A DNA stretch of 64,000 nucleotides from Tetrahymena thermophila SB210 (lineage: Eukaryota; Ciliophora; Oligohymenophorea; Hymenostomatida; Tetrahymenidae): NCBI RefSeq assembly GCF_000189635.1, contig NW_002476163.1:434001-498000 (forward strand). The letters run 5' to 3'. Under the pieces are notes generated by a model. It was not told the origin of the DNA. It worked only from the letters and a program-made list of their open reading frames with translations, and did not search any database. Numbering within the stretch: position 1 is the first letter of the stretch; the number at the start of each line of letters is the position of its first letter. Shown one piece after another: positions 13,555 to 25,424 of the stretch. The translations under genes and the position numbers were made by a program.

Positions 13555-14458
13555 TTAAATTAAATTTATTTCTAAGCAAAATCAATTTAATCTTTATCTT
13601 TTCTAATAATTTACAGCAAACTATTCAAAACAAAATTAATTTATATTGGTAGATCTTACAGATATAAATAATGACTAAATAACTAATATATAAAGAATTG
13701 TATAAACTAAATTTTAAATCTATTAAATAATATGAATATATTTACTATAAAAATTACATTTTTGTTTTATTTTAAGTTTAATCTTTTAAGCTCTTCTTAT
13801 AATTTTATTACTAATTTTCAATATTATTTAGTAAAAAAATATTTGTCTAAAAAGACATTTATTTAAACGAAATCATCTTTATATTAATTTTAAAAATAGA
13901 TATCTTACGTTTTTTAAATTATCACTAAAATAATTAAGATTGGCAAATTAAATGAAATTTGAATTATTCATCATCTAGAAAAAAATCATTTATTTTAAAT
14001 ATCTATAATAAATATTGAAAAAAACAACAAATATATGCTAAAATAAAATATAAGAAGAGTTAAAATGAAGGAAGTTCTTTAAAATTTAAGAATTTAATTC
14101 TATTTTTGAAAAATAAATGTATTTTTTACTAATTTTAATTAACTTGCTGATGTTTGATAAAGTCAAATATATTATTTAGAGGAATATCAAATTTGTTTCT
14201 TTAAAAAAAATTAATTTTTTTTGAATTATTTAATATTTAGAGGCAAGGAAAGTTTCTATAATTATGTTTCCAAAATAAATATTACAAATAGTATTTATAC
14301 TTTACAATTCTGAGAGAATTTGAATATTTTTATTGAAACAAATTAGAGGTAAATTATATTTTAAATTAGTGTTTCATGATTATTTTTTAATTAGAATGAT
14401 ATAAAACAAATATAAGAAAAAAATTAAAAGTGATAAAAGAAAATTAAAAAAAAAATAC
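13555..14458. other. intergenic between the two VWA genes
   Basis: AT-rich spacer between the tandem VWA genes, carrying the first gene's 3' UTR and the second gene's promoter. I see no ORF with coding character. Confidence 0.5.
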
Positions 14459-15589
14459 ATGGGAAAAAAAACAAATTAAACAGAGAAAACTTAACAAAAA
14501 TCTGTTTAAAAGTAATAACCAAAGAAGTAAAAAAAGATTTCTAAATAAAAATAATATTCTTAAAAATAAACAGTTAAATCATCTAAAAATAAATAAAAAC
14601 AATAAATTAAGATTATAAAAGTTTAAAAATCAGCAAAGAACTCTATTAAAAAAACATCACCAAAAGTTTCAAAAAAATCATAAACAAAAAATAAAACATA
14701 AAGCATAGTCTCTCGTCTTTCCATAAATGAAGGTAATATACCTAAACAATATGCTCTCATAAAATAAGAATTATTGTCTTGCAGGGAAATAGTGGATACC
14801 GAATTAATTAATACAAAACACGGCTATCATATAATTAAGAAATCATTGAAAGGATAATGTAGGGCTGAGGATATTTAAAAGGAAATTAAACAAAGGACTA
14901 TAAAGTAAGATAAAATAATGAAAAAGAATAAATTAGAATAAGGTATGATTGATATAGTATTTTGCTGCAATACTATTGGAATATCGCAATTTTAAAAATA
15001 AATTAAAAATTCAATTTATTAAATGATGTAGGTTATCACTAAAAAATACTACAATTAACCAATTTCTGTTAGATTTGGATTCGTTGCTTATAGAGATCAT
15101 TGGGATATTACTTAGACCTATGTCACTTGCACATATGATTTAGATTAAAAAGCAAATATTAAAAAATTTGTATAGTCAATAAAAGAATTAAATTGGGGTC
15201 TTGGTGCATTAGATGGTTTATACATGGCATCCAAATATATTAGCTGGAGAGATAATACAATAATTCCTAGTTTAAGATACATTTTTCATTTAGTAAATTC
15301 TAATCCTAATTGTAAATAAAATGGATTTGATAATGAAAAACCTTGTAAGTGTGGTTTAGATGTAGATTAAGTAGCTGAGATAATAAACAATAGATAGATA
15401 CACTATCGTTATATTGACTGCCATTATTTTCATTAAAAGAGTAAAATTGACGAAATGAAAACAATTCTAAAGAATAAACTTAATGATTATGAAGAGTGTA
15501 AATTATTTGAAGCATCATAAATGGATTTGAGGTTTTAAGATATTACACTAGGCCCCTAACTATTTTAGCCTGCACCAAATTACTTGTGA
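14459..15589 (+). CDS. VWA-like paralogue with degenerate MIDAS
   Basis: One exon, 376 residues, clearly a tandem duplicate of the preceding gene. Shared segments include QFGFVAYRDH-like FGFVAYRDHW, SWRDNTIIPSLRYIFH, CKCGLDVDQ, RQIHYR and DYEEC. The basic N-terminal tail is kept but is now Lys/Gln-rich rather than Ala/Pro-rich. The metal site is not kept: the DTTSSM of the neighbour reads NTIGIS here (Asn171), the GGGDYPEA loop reads NWGLGA, and ITDAPPHG reads LVNSNPNC. The fold is probably preserved while metal-dependent binding is lost. The reading frame is clean from ATG to TGA, so this is not an obvious pseudogene. Function unknown. Confidence 0.8.
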
Positions 15590-16202
15590 ATCACTTTTTA
15601 ACACTTCTTTAAATATATCATGCACTCAAAAATTAAGAATTGATTACTAAAAAGATTCAGATCAATTCCATATCTAAAACCAATTTATGTTTTTTATTGC
15701 CATGTTAAATAACTTTTTACCTGAAAAAATTTCAATTTTTATAAGTTTAAATTAAAATATATCAATTTATTTTTTCCTTATATTATTTAAAATTAATTTC
15801 CTTTTTGAATTAGGAATTATTTTAATCTAATAATTTGAAAGTTTTTAAAGATTTGATTTCATTTCATAAAAATTTTTTTATTTTTGATAAATTTGAAATG
15901 AAATTTTTTTTTTTAATGAGATAAAATAAGGAGATTTTGTTGATATACAGTAAGGATCAAATTCTTTTCTTTTGGAAAAAATAAAACATATTTGATATAC
16001 TGTAAAGGTTCATATATTAAGGCCTGTTTTTAAAAATTTGAAATTGTGGTCTAATTAAGGCCGTTAGATAAAATTTTGGAGAATAGTAAGGTTGAAAAGC
16101 TACCTTAATTAATTAATGAGGATAGATAGTAAATATGAAATTTATAGAATAATGTTTTATTTTATATAAATAGCTTACAGATGATATAAAATAAAAACAA
16201 CA
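15590..16202. other. intergenic, convergent 3' ends, with short repeats
   Basis: Lies between the stop of the second VWA gene and the stop of membrane gene B on the other strand. It contains two copies of a TTGATATACWGTAA-like sequence (near 15939 and 15992) and one copy of a short element shared with 32270-32395; both are listed separately. Confidence 0.5.
15989..16105. repeat. short dispersed element, copy 1
   Basis: Contains AAAGGTTCATATATTAAGGC (16003-16022) followed by a second ATTAAGGC about 40 nt on and a CTACCTTAATTAATT block. The 20-mer matches, in reverse complement with one mismatch, the right end of a hairpin-like segment at 32265-32395. Boundaries are approximate. Confidence 0.45.
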
Positions 16203-19200
16203 TCACCAAAAATTAATTTTAGCATTATCTTTAAGAAAATTATTATGATTTACTTTTACTTAGAAAATTCCTGCTTATTCTTATGGAACATCTATACATG
16301 AAAATTAAGATTATTTATCTAATTTACTCTTTTGATTCAATTTATCAAGGTAAAATTATAGCTATCCTTTTTAAATATCGTTTTCAGAGAAAAATTATTC
16401 TTGATAATTATCAAAAATTATCACATCTTTAAATGTTTCGCCACTTAAACACTTGCGTTTAAGTGTAGGGTAGCCTTTTTCTTTTAATTCATCAAATTCC
16501 ATTTCACTTTGAATATCCTCTTCGTTTGTTAATCTATTTTATTTGATTAAAAAAACATATTCAAGTATTAAATAAAATAAATAAAAAAAATACAATTTTG
16601 ATGTTTGAAAAATGTCTGCCATTTCAGATCCAAGCATATTAATTAACTTTTGATTAATTCTTTAAAAAAGAAAATTTAATAAATTTTCTAGAATAAAAAC
16701 GTTTGTTTATTACTCATGTTTATGTAAAGATGAATTTTATTTAGAAATATAGCAATAAGCTTCATATAGTTTTTTGTAGGCTTCTAAATTTTTGAAATTG
16801 TCTCTTTTCATTATAGCTCCTTAGATTTTAACAGAGTTTTTTTAATTTTAAGTTAAATGAGCTGATTTTTAAGATGTTTCTTTACTTTAATTATTTGTTT
16901 GTAATGTAGACCTAGAGCTTTTCTTAAATTCTTAATAAAGATATTCTCTTTGATAATTTATCTTTTTAATTATAAAAATTAATTATTAAAAATAAATATG
17001 ATTTTTTGTTTAAACTACTTCATTTTCGTTATCATCATCTACTGTTATATCAATTTTAGGGAAAAACCCAAACATAATTTATTGTTACTTATCAAAAATG
17101 ATTTATTTAATCTTATCAATCTCCTACAGTTTCTGAATTATCATATAGACATCTAAATCCTTTTATTAAATATATTTTTATTTTTTATTTTTTTGAAAGT
17201 AAAATTACTGATTAAATCAATTTATGAGCTTTATTGATTAATTTATTATCAATTGATTTAAACAAACATCCGCAAAATATTTTGTTCAAGAAAAACTTAA
17301 TTCCAATTATTAATCTTTTATTTTTACTGATTATCTATTCAAATTAATTTATCAAAAAGGATCTTTTTTAATAAAATAAATAAACAAATAAATAAATAAA
17401 TAAATTTGTTATTTTGTTACTTTTTATTGCTAATATTTAGTCCTTCAAAAATTCCATCTTTAAAGTATTAGTTTGAGTTTTTTTCTAAGGTTTAATTTTC
17501 TTTCAAGCTAGATTTTAATGGTTCTTATAATTTATTATTTGGAGTTAAGATGTCTTGGTTATCTTCGATTTTAAAATTTTGAATAGACTTTAAACTTCCT
17601 TACTGATTTTATTGAATTTCATCCAATATGATAATATTATTTTTTTACCTTTAGCTGCTTGCTAGATTATTATCTTCATTTAATGCTATTGAATTATAAG
17701 AAGCCAATAAGTTAAAATTTTCATTTTGTTATTGAATAATACTTTATTGATATTTATATTCCTTTTTTTAGATTTTCCTGTTTTTGTTAAATTATGGTGT
17801 TTTGATATTTAAATTTTGTTGATTAACTTCGCTTAAGCCTTTTAAATCTATTACATCGAAACTAGTTGATTTATTATTAATTATTTAGTTATTAAGAAAA
17901 TTCTTCTATCCTAATTCTGAGGAATTATCCTTCTTAAAGTCAAATTATGATTTATTCTGCTTCTCTAGCTCTATAATTTACTCTTCATTTTAGAGAGCAA
18001 GGGTTTTAGATTTAAAATAAGTAACTTTCTTTTTGGTTTTTTTAGAATTTAATTTTATATTCGTATCATTCTTACATTAAGATTTTTGCCTTTCCTTGAT
18101 TAGTAGTCTTATGTCTTCTGCGCTTAACTCATATTTTTTTAAACTTGATTTCATTTTACCTAATTTCAGTTCATTTTATTTATCCTATACCTTCAATCCT
18201 TTATTATTTTACTAATGTAAATTATTTCCAATATTTTAATTATTTTCATTCTATTTGAGTAGACTATTTAGCTATTCTTATCTTTATTGAATAGTTTGTT
18301 TATCTTCTTTTTTCTTAAAATTATATAATCTATTTGCTATATCAACCACAAATATCCAATAATTAAAATATCCAACAATAAATGTCATGACAAAAATAAC
18401 AAACTATTTTTAGTTAAAAATTAATTAATTATTAGAACTTATTTACTATTTATGAAGAAATATTTACTTGTAAAAAACCACCAATATATGATAGTAAAGA
18501 GTCTATTTTTTGATATTATCTATTATGTTTTTCTATAATATGTCCTCTCCTAAGGAAATAAGATCCAAAGCGAGTAGGATTGACTGCCTCAAAGGCTTCT
18601 CTATAATCATTTTATTCAAAATAGGGAAATACTTAGTTTTAATAGTTTTAGTTTGGCCAAATGCTCTAATCTGTGAGAATATTAGCTTCTTGTAAATAAA
18701 TATTGGCAGAACTCAAAAACTTTTTAATAAAAAACATCATAGTTTATTAAAATACATAATTTCTATTTGTTTTGGTCATTTGAGAAATAAAAAATACTCT
18801 CAATAAGTTAAAATACTAAAACCATTTTCAAAAAATTTTATTAGAGACCCATTAATTTTTAAAGAAAAAAATTTTTTTTTTCTCCATACTAAATTAAATG
18901 TGATTTGTTTGTAATTTTTATGAAATGAATTTAAATTAAAAAAAAACACTAAGTAAATGCTTCACTTATTTACACCAAAAATATATATAAATTTATTCAA
19001 AAAATTTTGTTTTTAAAAATAAGGAAAAATATTAAAATAAATTTATCTAATTCAACTTACTCTGTTTGGATGGATATAAAAGAATAAATCATCAGATAAG
19101 TATGGCTAATTAGGTGGTTCTTGCTATGGGTTAATTATATTATTACTTTGATAGATCTGCAAAACTGCAGTCCCTTTTTTTTTCTTTAAAAAATCACTAA

Positions 19201-20149
19201 ATTCTTATTCTGAGGCACAAGAAATATCCCATTTATAAAGTTATTGAAGGACTTTATTTTCACACTTTAATATAGATATTTTCATAAACTGGAATAAAGA
19301 GCTAGCATAATTTCCTTCAAGAGTAATTTTTTAATCTTTTCTTTGTTTAATATATAGTTATTATTTTAAATATTTAAATAATATTAAATAGTTTACTTTG
19401 GACACAGCCACTAGTCTAAGCCTAACTTGTTAAAGGCAAATTCCCAGTTAAATCCATCATTTAATTACTTCCAGTGATCTAGCCTGCAAGGTTCCATTTA
19501 AATGGTTTGCTAAATAATTTTAGATTGCTTAAATAATAAATTTTTGGTTTTTTAAAATTACAGCATAGCTTTTATCTAAGTTCCCATCTTTTCTTTAATA
19601 CTTTCTTTATTAAAATAAAAACACTATAAATCTAAGCAAAATATTTAATTTAACTATTTACTTCTACTCTACCTATACCAAAAAGTAAGGCTTGTTTAGA
19701 AAATTTTCTTACTAGATTTATACAGCGAACATATAGGATGTAAAGTTTAGCTCTAATAGTGGAGGATCTTTTAAGTAAGTTGTTTCGCTAAGCACTTGTA
19801 TGTTCTCTTTGTAAAATTTAAAAAATAATTTGCTTAAATGCTATCAATAAGTTCAAATTATACTTTTTTGAATGAAATCTTAGACCTATTTAGTATAAGA
19901 TATGATAAAATAAATTAAAATGATCATTTTTGTTTATAAATTATGCTATTATTTTACATTCTTTGAAAAAAATATTAAAATTAGAGTAAACGTGATAATT
20001 GTCATAACTCCTCCAAAGCAAGTTGTGTAAACAGGTGTTTTTCTGTAATTCATTTTTACCTCTTATCCAAACAAATCCATATGCTTAATAACTGCATTGA
20101 ATCTTTCGAATAGTGATTTATTAGAATTCTTAAATGTATTTGTAGACAT
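16203..20149 (-). CDS. ciliate membrane protein family, member B
   Basis: ATG at 20149, TGA at 16205-16203. The first exon reads a cytosolic lead, MDLFGQEVKMNY, then YTTCFGGVMTI and a membrane helix. The ectodomain has MFAVQIQQENF followed by NKPYF, the signature EPC...DHW...FNW...LDQWLCPK (about 19490-19395), and LEGNYASSLFQF. A second membrane region and a long polar tail follow. The tail includes DLDVYMIIQKL...FDKQQQIMF and, near the end, INMLGSEMADIFQTSKL; both have counterparts in member C. After that motif an intron (donor GTATTT, acceptor TAG) leads to a final exon ending FLKDNAKINFW. Around ten introns are needed, one containing an AAAT microsatellite. No enzyme domain is visible; receptor-like or surface roles are possible but unsupported. 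Confidence 0.7.
17372..17404. repeat. AAAT microsatellite
   Basis: Short run of AAAT/AAAC units, probably inside an intron of membrane gene B. Confidence 0.7.
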
Positions 20150-21412
20150 TTTTCAAATTAAAAAAGATGAGATTCTTTAAAGGTATGAGTAAATCTTTTT
20201 TTTTTTTTTAATTTAAAGTTTTAAGAAATTTTTTAGATTAAAATTTTACTTAGATTTTACTGATCTTATAATTATACTTATTATTCAAACACAAAGAGGT
20301 TGAAAATATTAATTATAAATTTGCTTTGTTAGCTTTAATAATATCTTTAACAATATAGTAATAGCTACGATTTGATACATAATTAAAAAGCTTCAGTAAA
20401 ATTTTTAAAATTCTGAAATAAATATACAATTTAAAGGTGTAATTTTTATGTAAAATAGGTGTAACAGGTTTTCTATCTTTTGACAGCTTGCATTTTTTAA
20501 TAAGAAAAATAAATATGTATGTAAAATGAATTGATTGGTTGTTCTAGTAAAATAATTAATAATAAAAATAGATAGTTTAAATAATACATATGAAAATTTT
20601 TCTTTTATACTTTTAAAAATTAAAAATTTGTTATATCTATCTTATCTATTACATTATTTTAATAATTTTTTGTAATTCTAGAAATAAATATGTATATAAA
20701 AAGAATTATCAGTTTGACAAAGAAAATTTCTAGTATGAATAAAAAACTTTAATAATATTTTGATAATTATTTAAAATAAAATATTTGATGGAAAAAAAAA
20801 ATAATTAATTCATAATTGAAAAATAAAAAAGACATTAATTGGATCTATTTATTTTTATTAAATAAAAGGTTCATAAAAATGTGTTTTTAAATTTATTTTA
20901 TATACATATTGGTATTTAGGATTGAATTAATAGATTTGTATACATTTATGTTTTATTTTTATATTTAACTATTTTTTTATGTTACTAAATATTAGCTTGT
21001 TTGTATTTTCTGCTTTTAAAAATTTGACATTTAAATGGAAATAATGATTTTTTTTATTATATCAAATAATAGATTTATCATATCTAGAGTTTTAATAAAA
21101 ATAATTTTTATTTTAGTTATATAAAAATATTTGAATGGAAATTTAAGAAACAATGCTTATTTATTTAATGAGTTTTGATAAAATAAATTAAAAAATAAAA
21201 TGTAATTTATAATAAAGATTAATTTATTATTTAAAATGAGATTTTATAATCTAAAAATTAGATTTTAAAATTATATTCTATTAACATATCTTTTTATATT
21301 TTCGCCAAAAATCAAATTTAAAAATTATTTATTCATCTCCCAAATTCATTAAAAAATTATCTTATTTAAAGTTTGTAAAATTTCTAGTTTGCCCGCCTTA
21401 TTTTGTATATAA
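20150..21412. other. intergenic, divergent promoters
   Basis: About 1.26 kb between the divergent starts of membrane gene B and the E(z)-type gene. Long A/T tracts throughout; no gene seen. Confidence 0.5.
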
Positions 21413-24400
21413 ATGATTGAAGAATTAAAAGAATAAGCAAGCACATGTCAATAAAATAAGCCATTGTAAGAAGCTGATGAATTAAATTAGAAATTAGATT
21501 CAGTAGAACATCTTTCTGCTGATACAAGCAAATATGTAGATTTTATGAAATGCGATAAAGAATAGTAGAAAAAGATCATTATTTAAACTTTGGAATTCAC
21601 AATTAAGTATATAGAAATGAATTTCAAAAACTTAATCTGTCATGTAAATAAATTAATTAATTATAAAAGCTGTAGTTTGATATTATTTTTAAATGCTTAT
21701 TTATATAATAAAGATAGTATAAAAAGCCATTATATACAATAAGCAAAGATAAGAGCTAATTGATAATGACCCATTCAAAAAATACAAAAGAGATATGAAG
21801 CAATAAGTTGTTAAGAATTTTTTTAAAAATCGAATTCAACAAAGCAAATAAGAACAAAAAGTATTGATTAAATATGACTTTGAAAAAAATTTAAAAGAAT
21901 CCTGCTTGATTAACCATAATATTTACTCAAATTACATTCCTATAAGAAAGAATTTAGTGGTAAAAATCATTCTATTTTTAATATTATTTACTTTATAATT
22001 TAATTTGTTTAGCAAAAATATACTGTTTACTAAATATAATCAATTTTTTATAGCTATTAAAAATGATTTTTAAAGTTTTTTATTTGTCCTTTTTTCAATA
22101 GTTTGTCTATTTTAGCTGAGTTATAAATAAAATTATTATTATTTTTGATAAATATTATCTTTATGCATTTATTTGTAATCTATCTAGGTTGGAGAAATTA
22201 TGCCTAATCTATTTCCATGTTTAAAAATAATTAACAATGATGGTGAAGATGAAAATAACTAGTTGATATAAGAATTTTAAATTAAAAATAGTAAGAATAA
22301 AACAAGAGAAGATCTATTCAATGAATGGCTCTTAAAAAAGAATGCCCATGTGCTTTTCGTAGACATAAGTTGATTTATTTATTAATTGTTTTGAAAAATA
22401 ATTGATTTAATATTTTTAAAACTAAATTTAAAGGGGAAACTCTTCTTATTGATTTTTTGCTTAATCTATTTCCTTAGCTCAAGCTAGAAGTAATAGATAT
22501 ATTAAGAATATATATTTAATAAGAAAAAGTTAAACAAGAGGCTTTTGATGAAAAGTAAAATAAATTAAAAAATTTTAATTTACATTTTTTATTTTGATAA
22601 AATAACTTATATTTATGCTTAATAAAAAATAGAATATAATATGTTTTACAAAATTATTGTGATCCAATTTAATATCCCTATGGTATTACTATTGATGATA
22701 AAATAATCACTGACTAATCTGTAACATCAACTTTTAAATCTTTCTTTTGCCATAGATGTTATTTATACGACTGTAGAAATCATGAAAATAAAAAAGTATT
22801 TATGAATTTATTTGTTAATTTACTCATTTAATTCAAATTTTTGTTAAAAATAATCATATTAGGAATTAAATTTTAAGCATCCTGCTACTCAGCTTAGTGA
22901 TGCCAGTAATAATAAAGAAATAAAGTGGTTGTAGCTTTTTTATAAAGAAATACTTTTGACAAATTAAAAATATAAATATGTAGCAGATGTGGAGCAAAGG
23001 ACAGAATCTTATTATTAAGATTATGATATGAAATAAATCAATAAATAACCTTGTAGTAAAAATTGCTATTTGAATATGAATCTTGAAACTTTCGAAAAAG
23101 TAAAATTAAATATTAAATCAAAATTAAAATAAAAATATAAATTTAAAAAATGAAAAATTTTATTTTAAGAAATTTATAAATCAAATTAAACTCTTAAATT
23201 AAAATAAATTAATAGATTAAAGCTCAAAAAACATATAATGAATTCGAATTAGCTTACATTAAGGCAGCGATAAAGCGTTTATCTTACAACCCTTGCTATC
23301 TCAATTTAATTGACAGAAAATTTAATTGTGCTGAAATTTTTGTGTTTTTAGTTAAATATGAGAATGTTTTATCAATGCTTTCAGAAACAAAAGCTATTAC
23401 AAAAAAAATTAAGCCATACGCCAGAAGAACAAATAATTGTTTTTTTAACAAAGAAATGTACTATGAGCCTTGCTGTCATTATTATTATGACGAAGAACCA
23501 AAAGATATAAACTGCTAAGATTGTGGGTAAAATCTCTTTTCTTAATATCAATTAGCGAATTATATAAAATAAAATAGTTGCTCAACAAGAGGTTTTTGTG
23601 ATATTTATTGTGGTTGTGATCCATAAAAGTGTAAGAGAAGAAGATAAGGTTGCAAATGCATAAAAGGTTAATGCAAAACAAAAAAATGTGCATGCTTCTT
23701 GATGGGTATGGAATGTGATCCAGAGGTATCATGCAATTTTAATTATTTTATAAATTTTTTATGCAAATTGTAATATTTAAATAGCATTGTAAGGACTGCT
23801 TTGATTCTAGAAAAGATAGATGCAAAAATAATGAGTACTTGTACTAAAAATAAGAAGTAATTTATTTAAATAAAAATCCAAATTTATTTTATTTTATGCT
23901 ATCAAAGAGAACCGTCATAGGTATGTCATTTGTGTGCTAAGGACTAGGCCTTTATAATGTTTTTCCGATTTAATAACATTCTTTAGTCTTATCTTATTTA
24001 GGAGAATACATCAGCGAAGATGAATAAGTTATCAGAGAAAGCTGGCTGAAGTCAGATATTTTTTACACTTTTACTAAAAATGATTTCGAGAAGTTAGTTG
24101 ATTCAAAATATTTTGGAAATAAGGTAAAACAATCAATCAATCTATTCTTTTAACTTTTAGATATTATGGATGTTTCAAATTTTTATAACATTTATTTCAA
24201 CAGAGTCGTTTTATGAATCATCATATTTCTTTAGAAAATTGTTTTGCTCGTAGCGTTTATAGTAGAGGAGATTATCACTTAGGATTATATGCTAAGCAAG
24301 ATATTCCTCCTGGCAACGAACTTCTTTTTGACTATGACGCGGATAAAACATTGGCAGTGGAAAAGGAGTGGATTACACGTAATAATTATTCGAATTACAA

Positions 24401-24701
24401 GATAAGAATGGATAACATAAGAATAACTATTCCAAGAAATAAAGATCTTACAAGATTTAATTCAACCTTGATTATAATAGATGATGAAAATGATAATCAG
24501 TAAAAGAATTAAAAAAATGATCTTCAGGTTGATGAACATAAAAAATTCAATAATAATAAATTAGAAAAAGTATCTTTTAAAAAACAATGTAAGAAGTAAC
24601 ATCCAGAATCTATAGTAGGATAAAAAAAAACAAATAAAATTTTATCAGATTAAAGTTTAAATTATTTAAAAAAATAAAATAAAAACTTTGAAAAGTAATG
24701 A
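21413..24701 (+). CDS. Enhancer-of-zeste-type histone methyltransferase, divergent
   Basis: About ten exons, roughly 820 residues, ATG 21413 to TGA 24699-24701. Three E(z) features occur in order: SFKSFFCHRCYLYDC, the counterpart of the EZH FCRRCFKYDCFLH motif; a Cys-rich CXC domain running YCGCDPQKCKRRRQGCKC through CFLMGMECDPE and HCKDCFDSR; and a C-terminal SET domain with YLGEYISEDE, GNKSRFMNHH, NCFARSV, LGLYAKQDI and the catalytic-Tyr motif LLFDY. Such enzymes methylate H3K27 (and, in ciliates, H3K9) in Polycomb-like complexes. In Tetrahymena they act in RNA-guided heterochromatin formation. Here the near-invariant NHS of SET reads NHH and GWG reads GLG. The polar tail after SET is about 120 residues, longer than in most homologues. 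Identity with a particular EZL paralogue cannot be decided from sequence memory. Confidence 0.85.
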
Positions 24702-25424
24702 TGGAGTAAATAAAAAGAGAGTATTAAATATTTCTAAAATAAAACCTTTAATAAAAAACAGAATAGATTTATTTCTTTAAAATACTATCTTTATTTTAGC
24801 TAATTTTTTGATAGAAGTATTATTGATAATACCAGGGAATTTTCTCGAATACGAATAGTATCACCTATAAGTTAATTTAATAAAAAAATTATAATTATTT
24901 TAAATATTTTACAATATCAATAAATACAAATTTATAAAACCTTCAACAAAAATATATTAAATAAAAAATTTAGAATATATTTAAATTTTTTATGATGTAA
25001 TTTTATAAGCACTTAAAATATAAATATCAATGTATCTATGTATGAATATTTATCAAGTTTCCAACAAAAATAATATTCAAAATATAATTTTAATTAATTG
25101 AAAAAAGCAAATATTTATTATTATGATTTTATTTTTATTGAATAACATTATATTAGGAAATATATTTTTTAAATTAATCTATACAGTTGATTAAAAAAAC
25201 AAAAAAATTTAAATTTAATATTTAACATAAGTTTTAATTTTATTTAATTATTTTATGAATATTTATTATACACAACAAATAATATAAATCCAATAAGATA
25301 ACTTTTATTAATAATTTAATTCAATATTTAAAACCAAAATTCTTAGATATTGCTTTATTTCTTTTTAGTTTATTTTTTATTTTTCAGCAGAATTCTAAAA
25401 TAATTAGACATTTCATTAATTCTT
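24702..25424. other. intergenic, convergent 3' ends
   Basis: Spacer between the stop of the E(z)-type gene and the stop of membrane gene C on the opposite strand. AT-rich; no gene seen. Confidence 0.5.

Noticed and set aside
23445..23732. Leftward open frame of 95 codons with many His and Cys
   Set aside because: Antisense to the CXC region of the E(z)-type gene.
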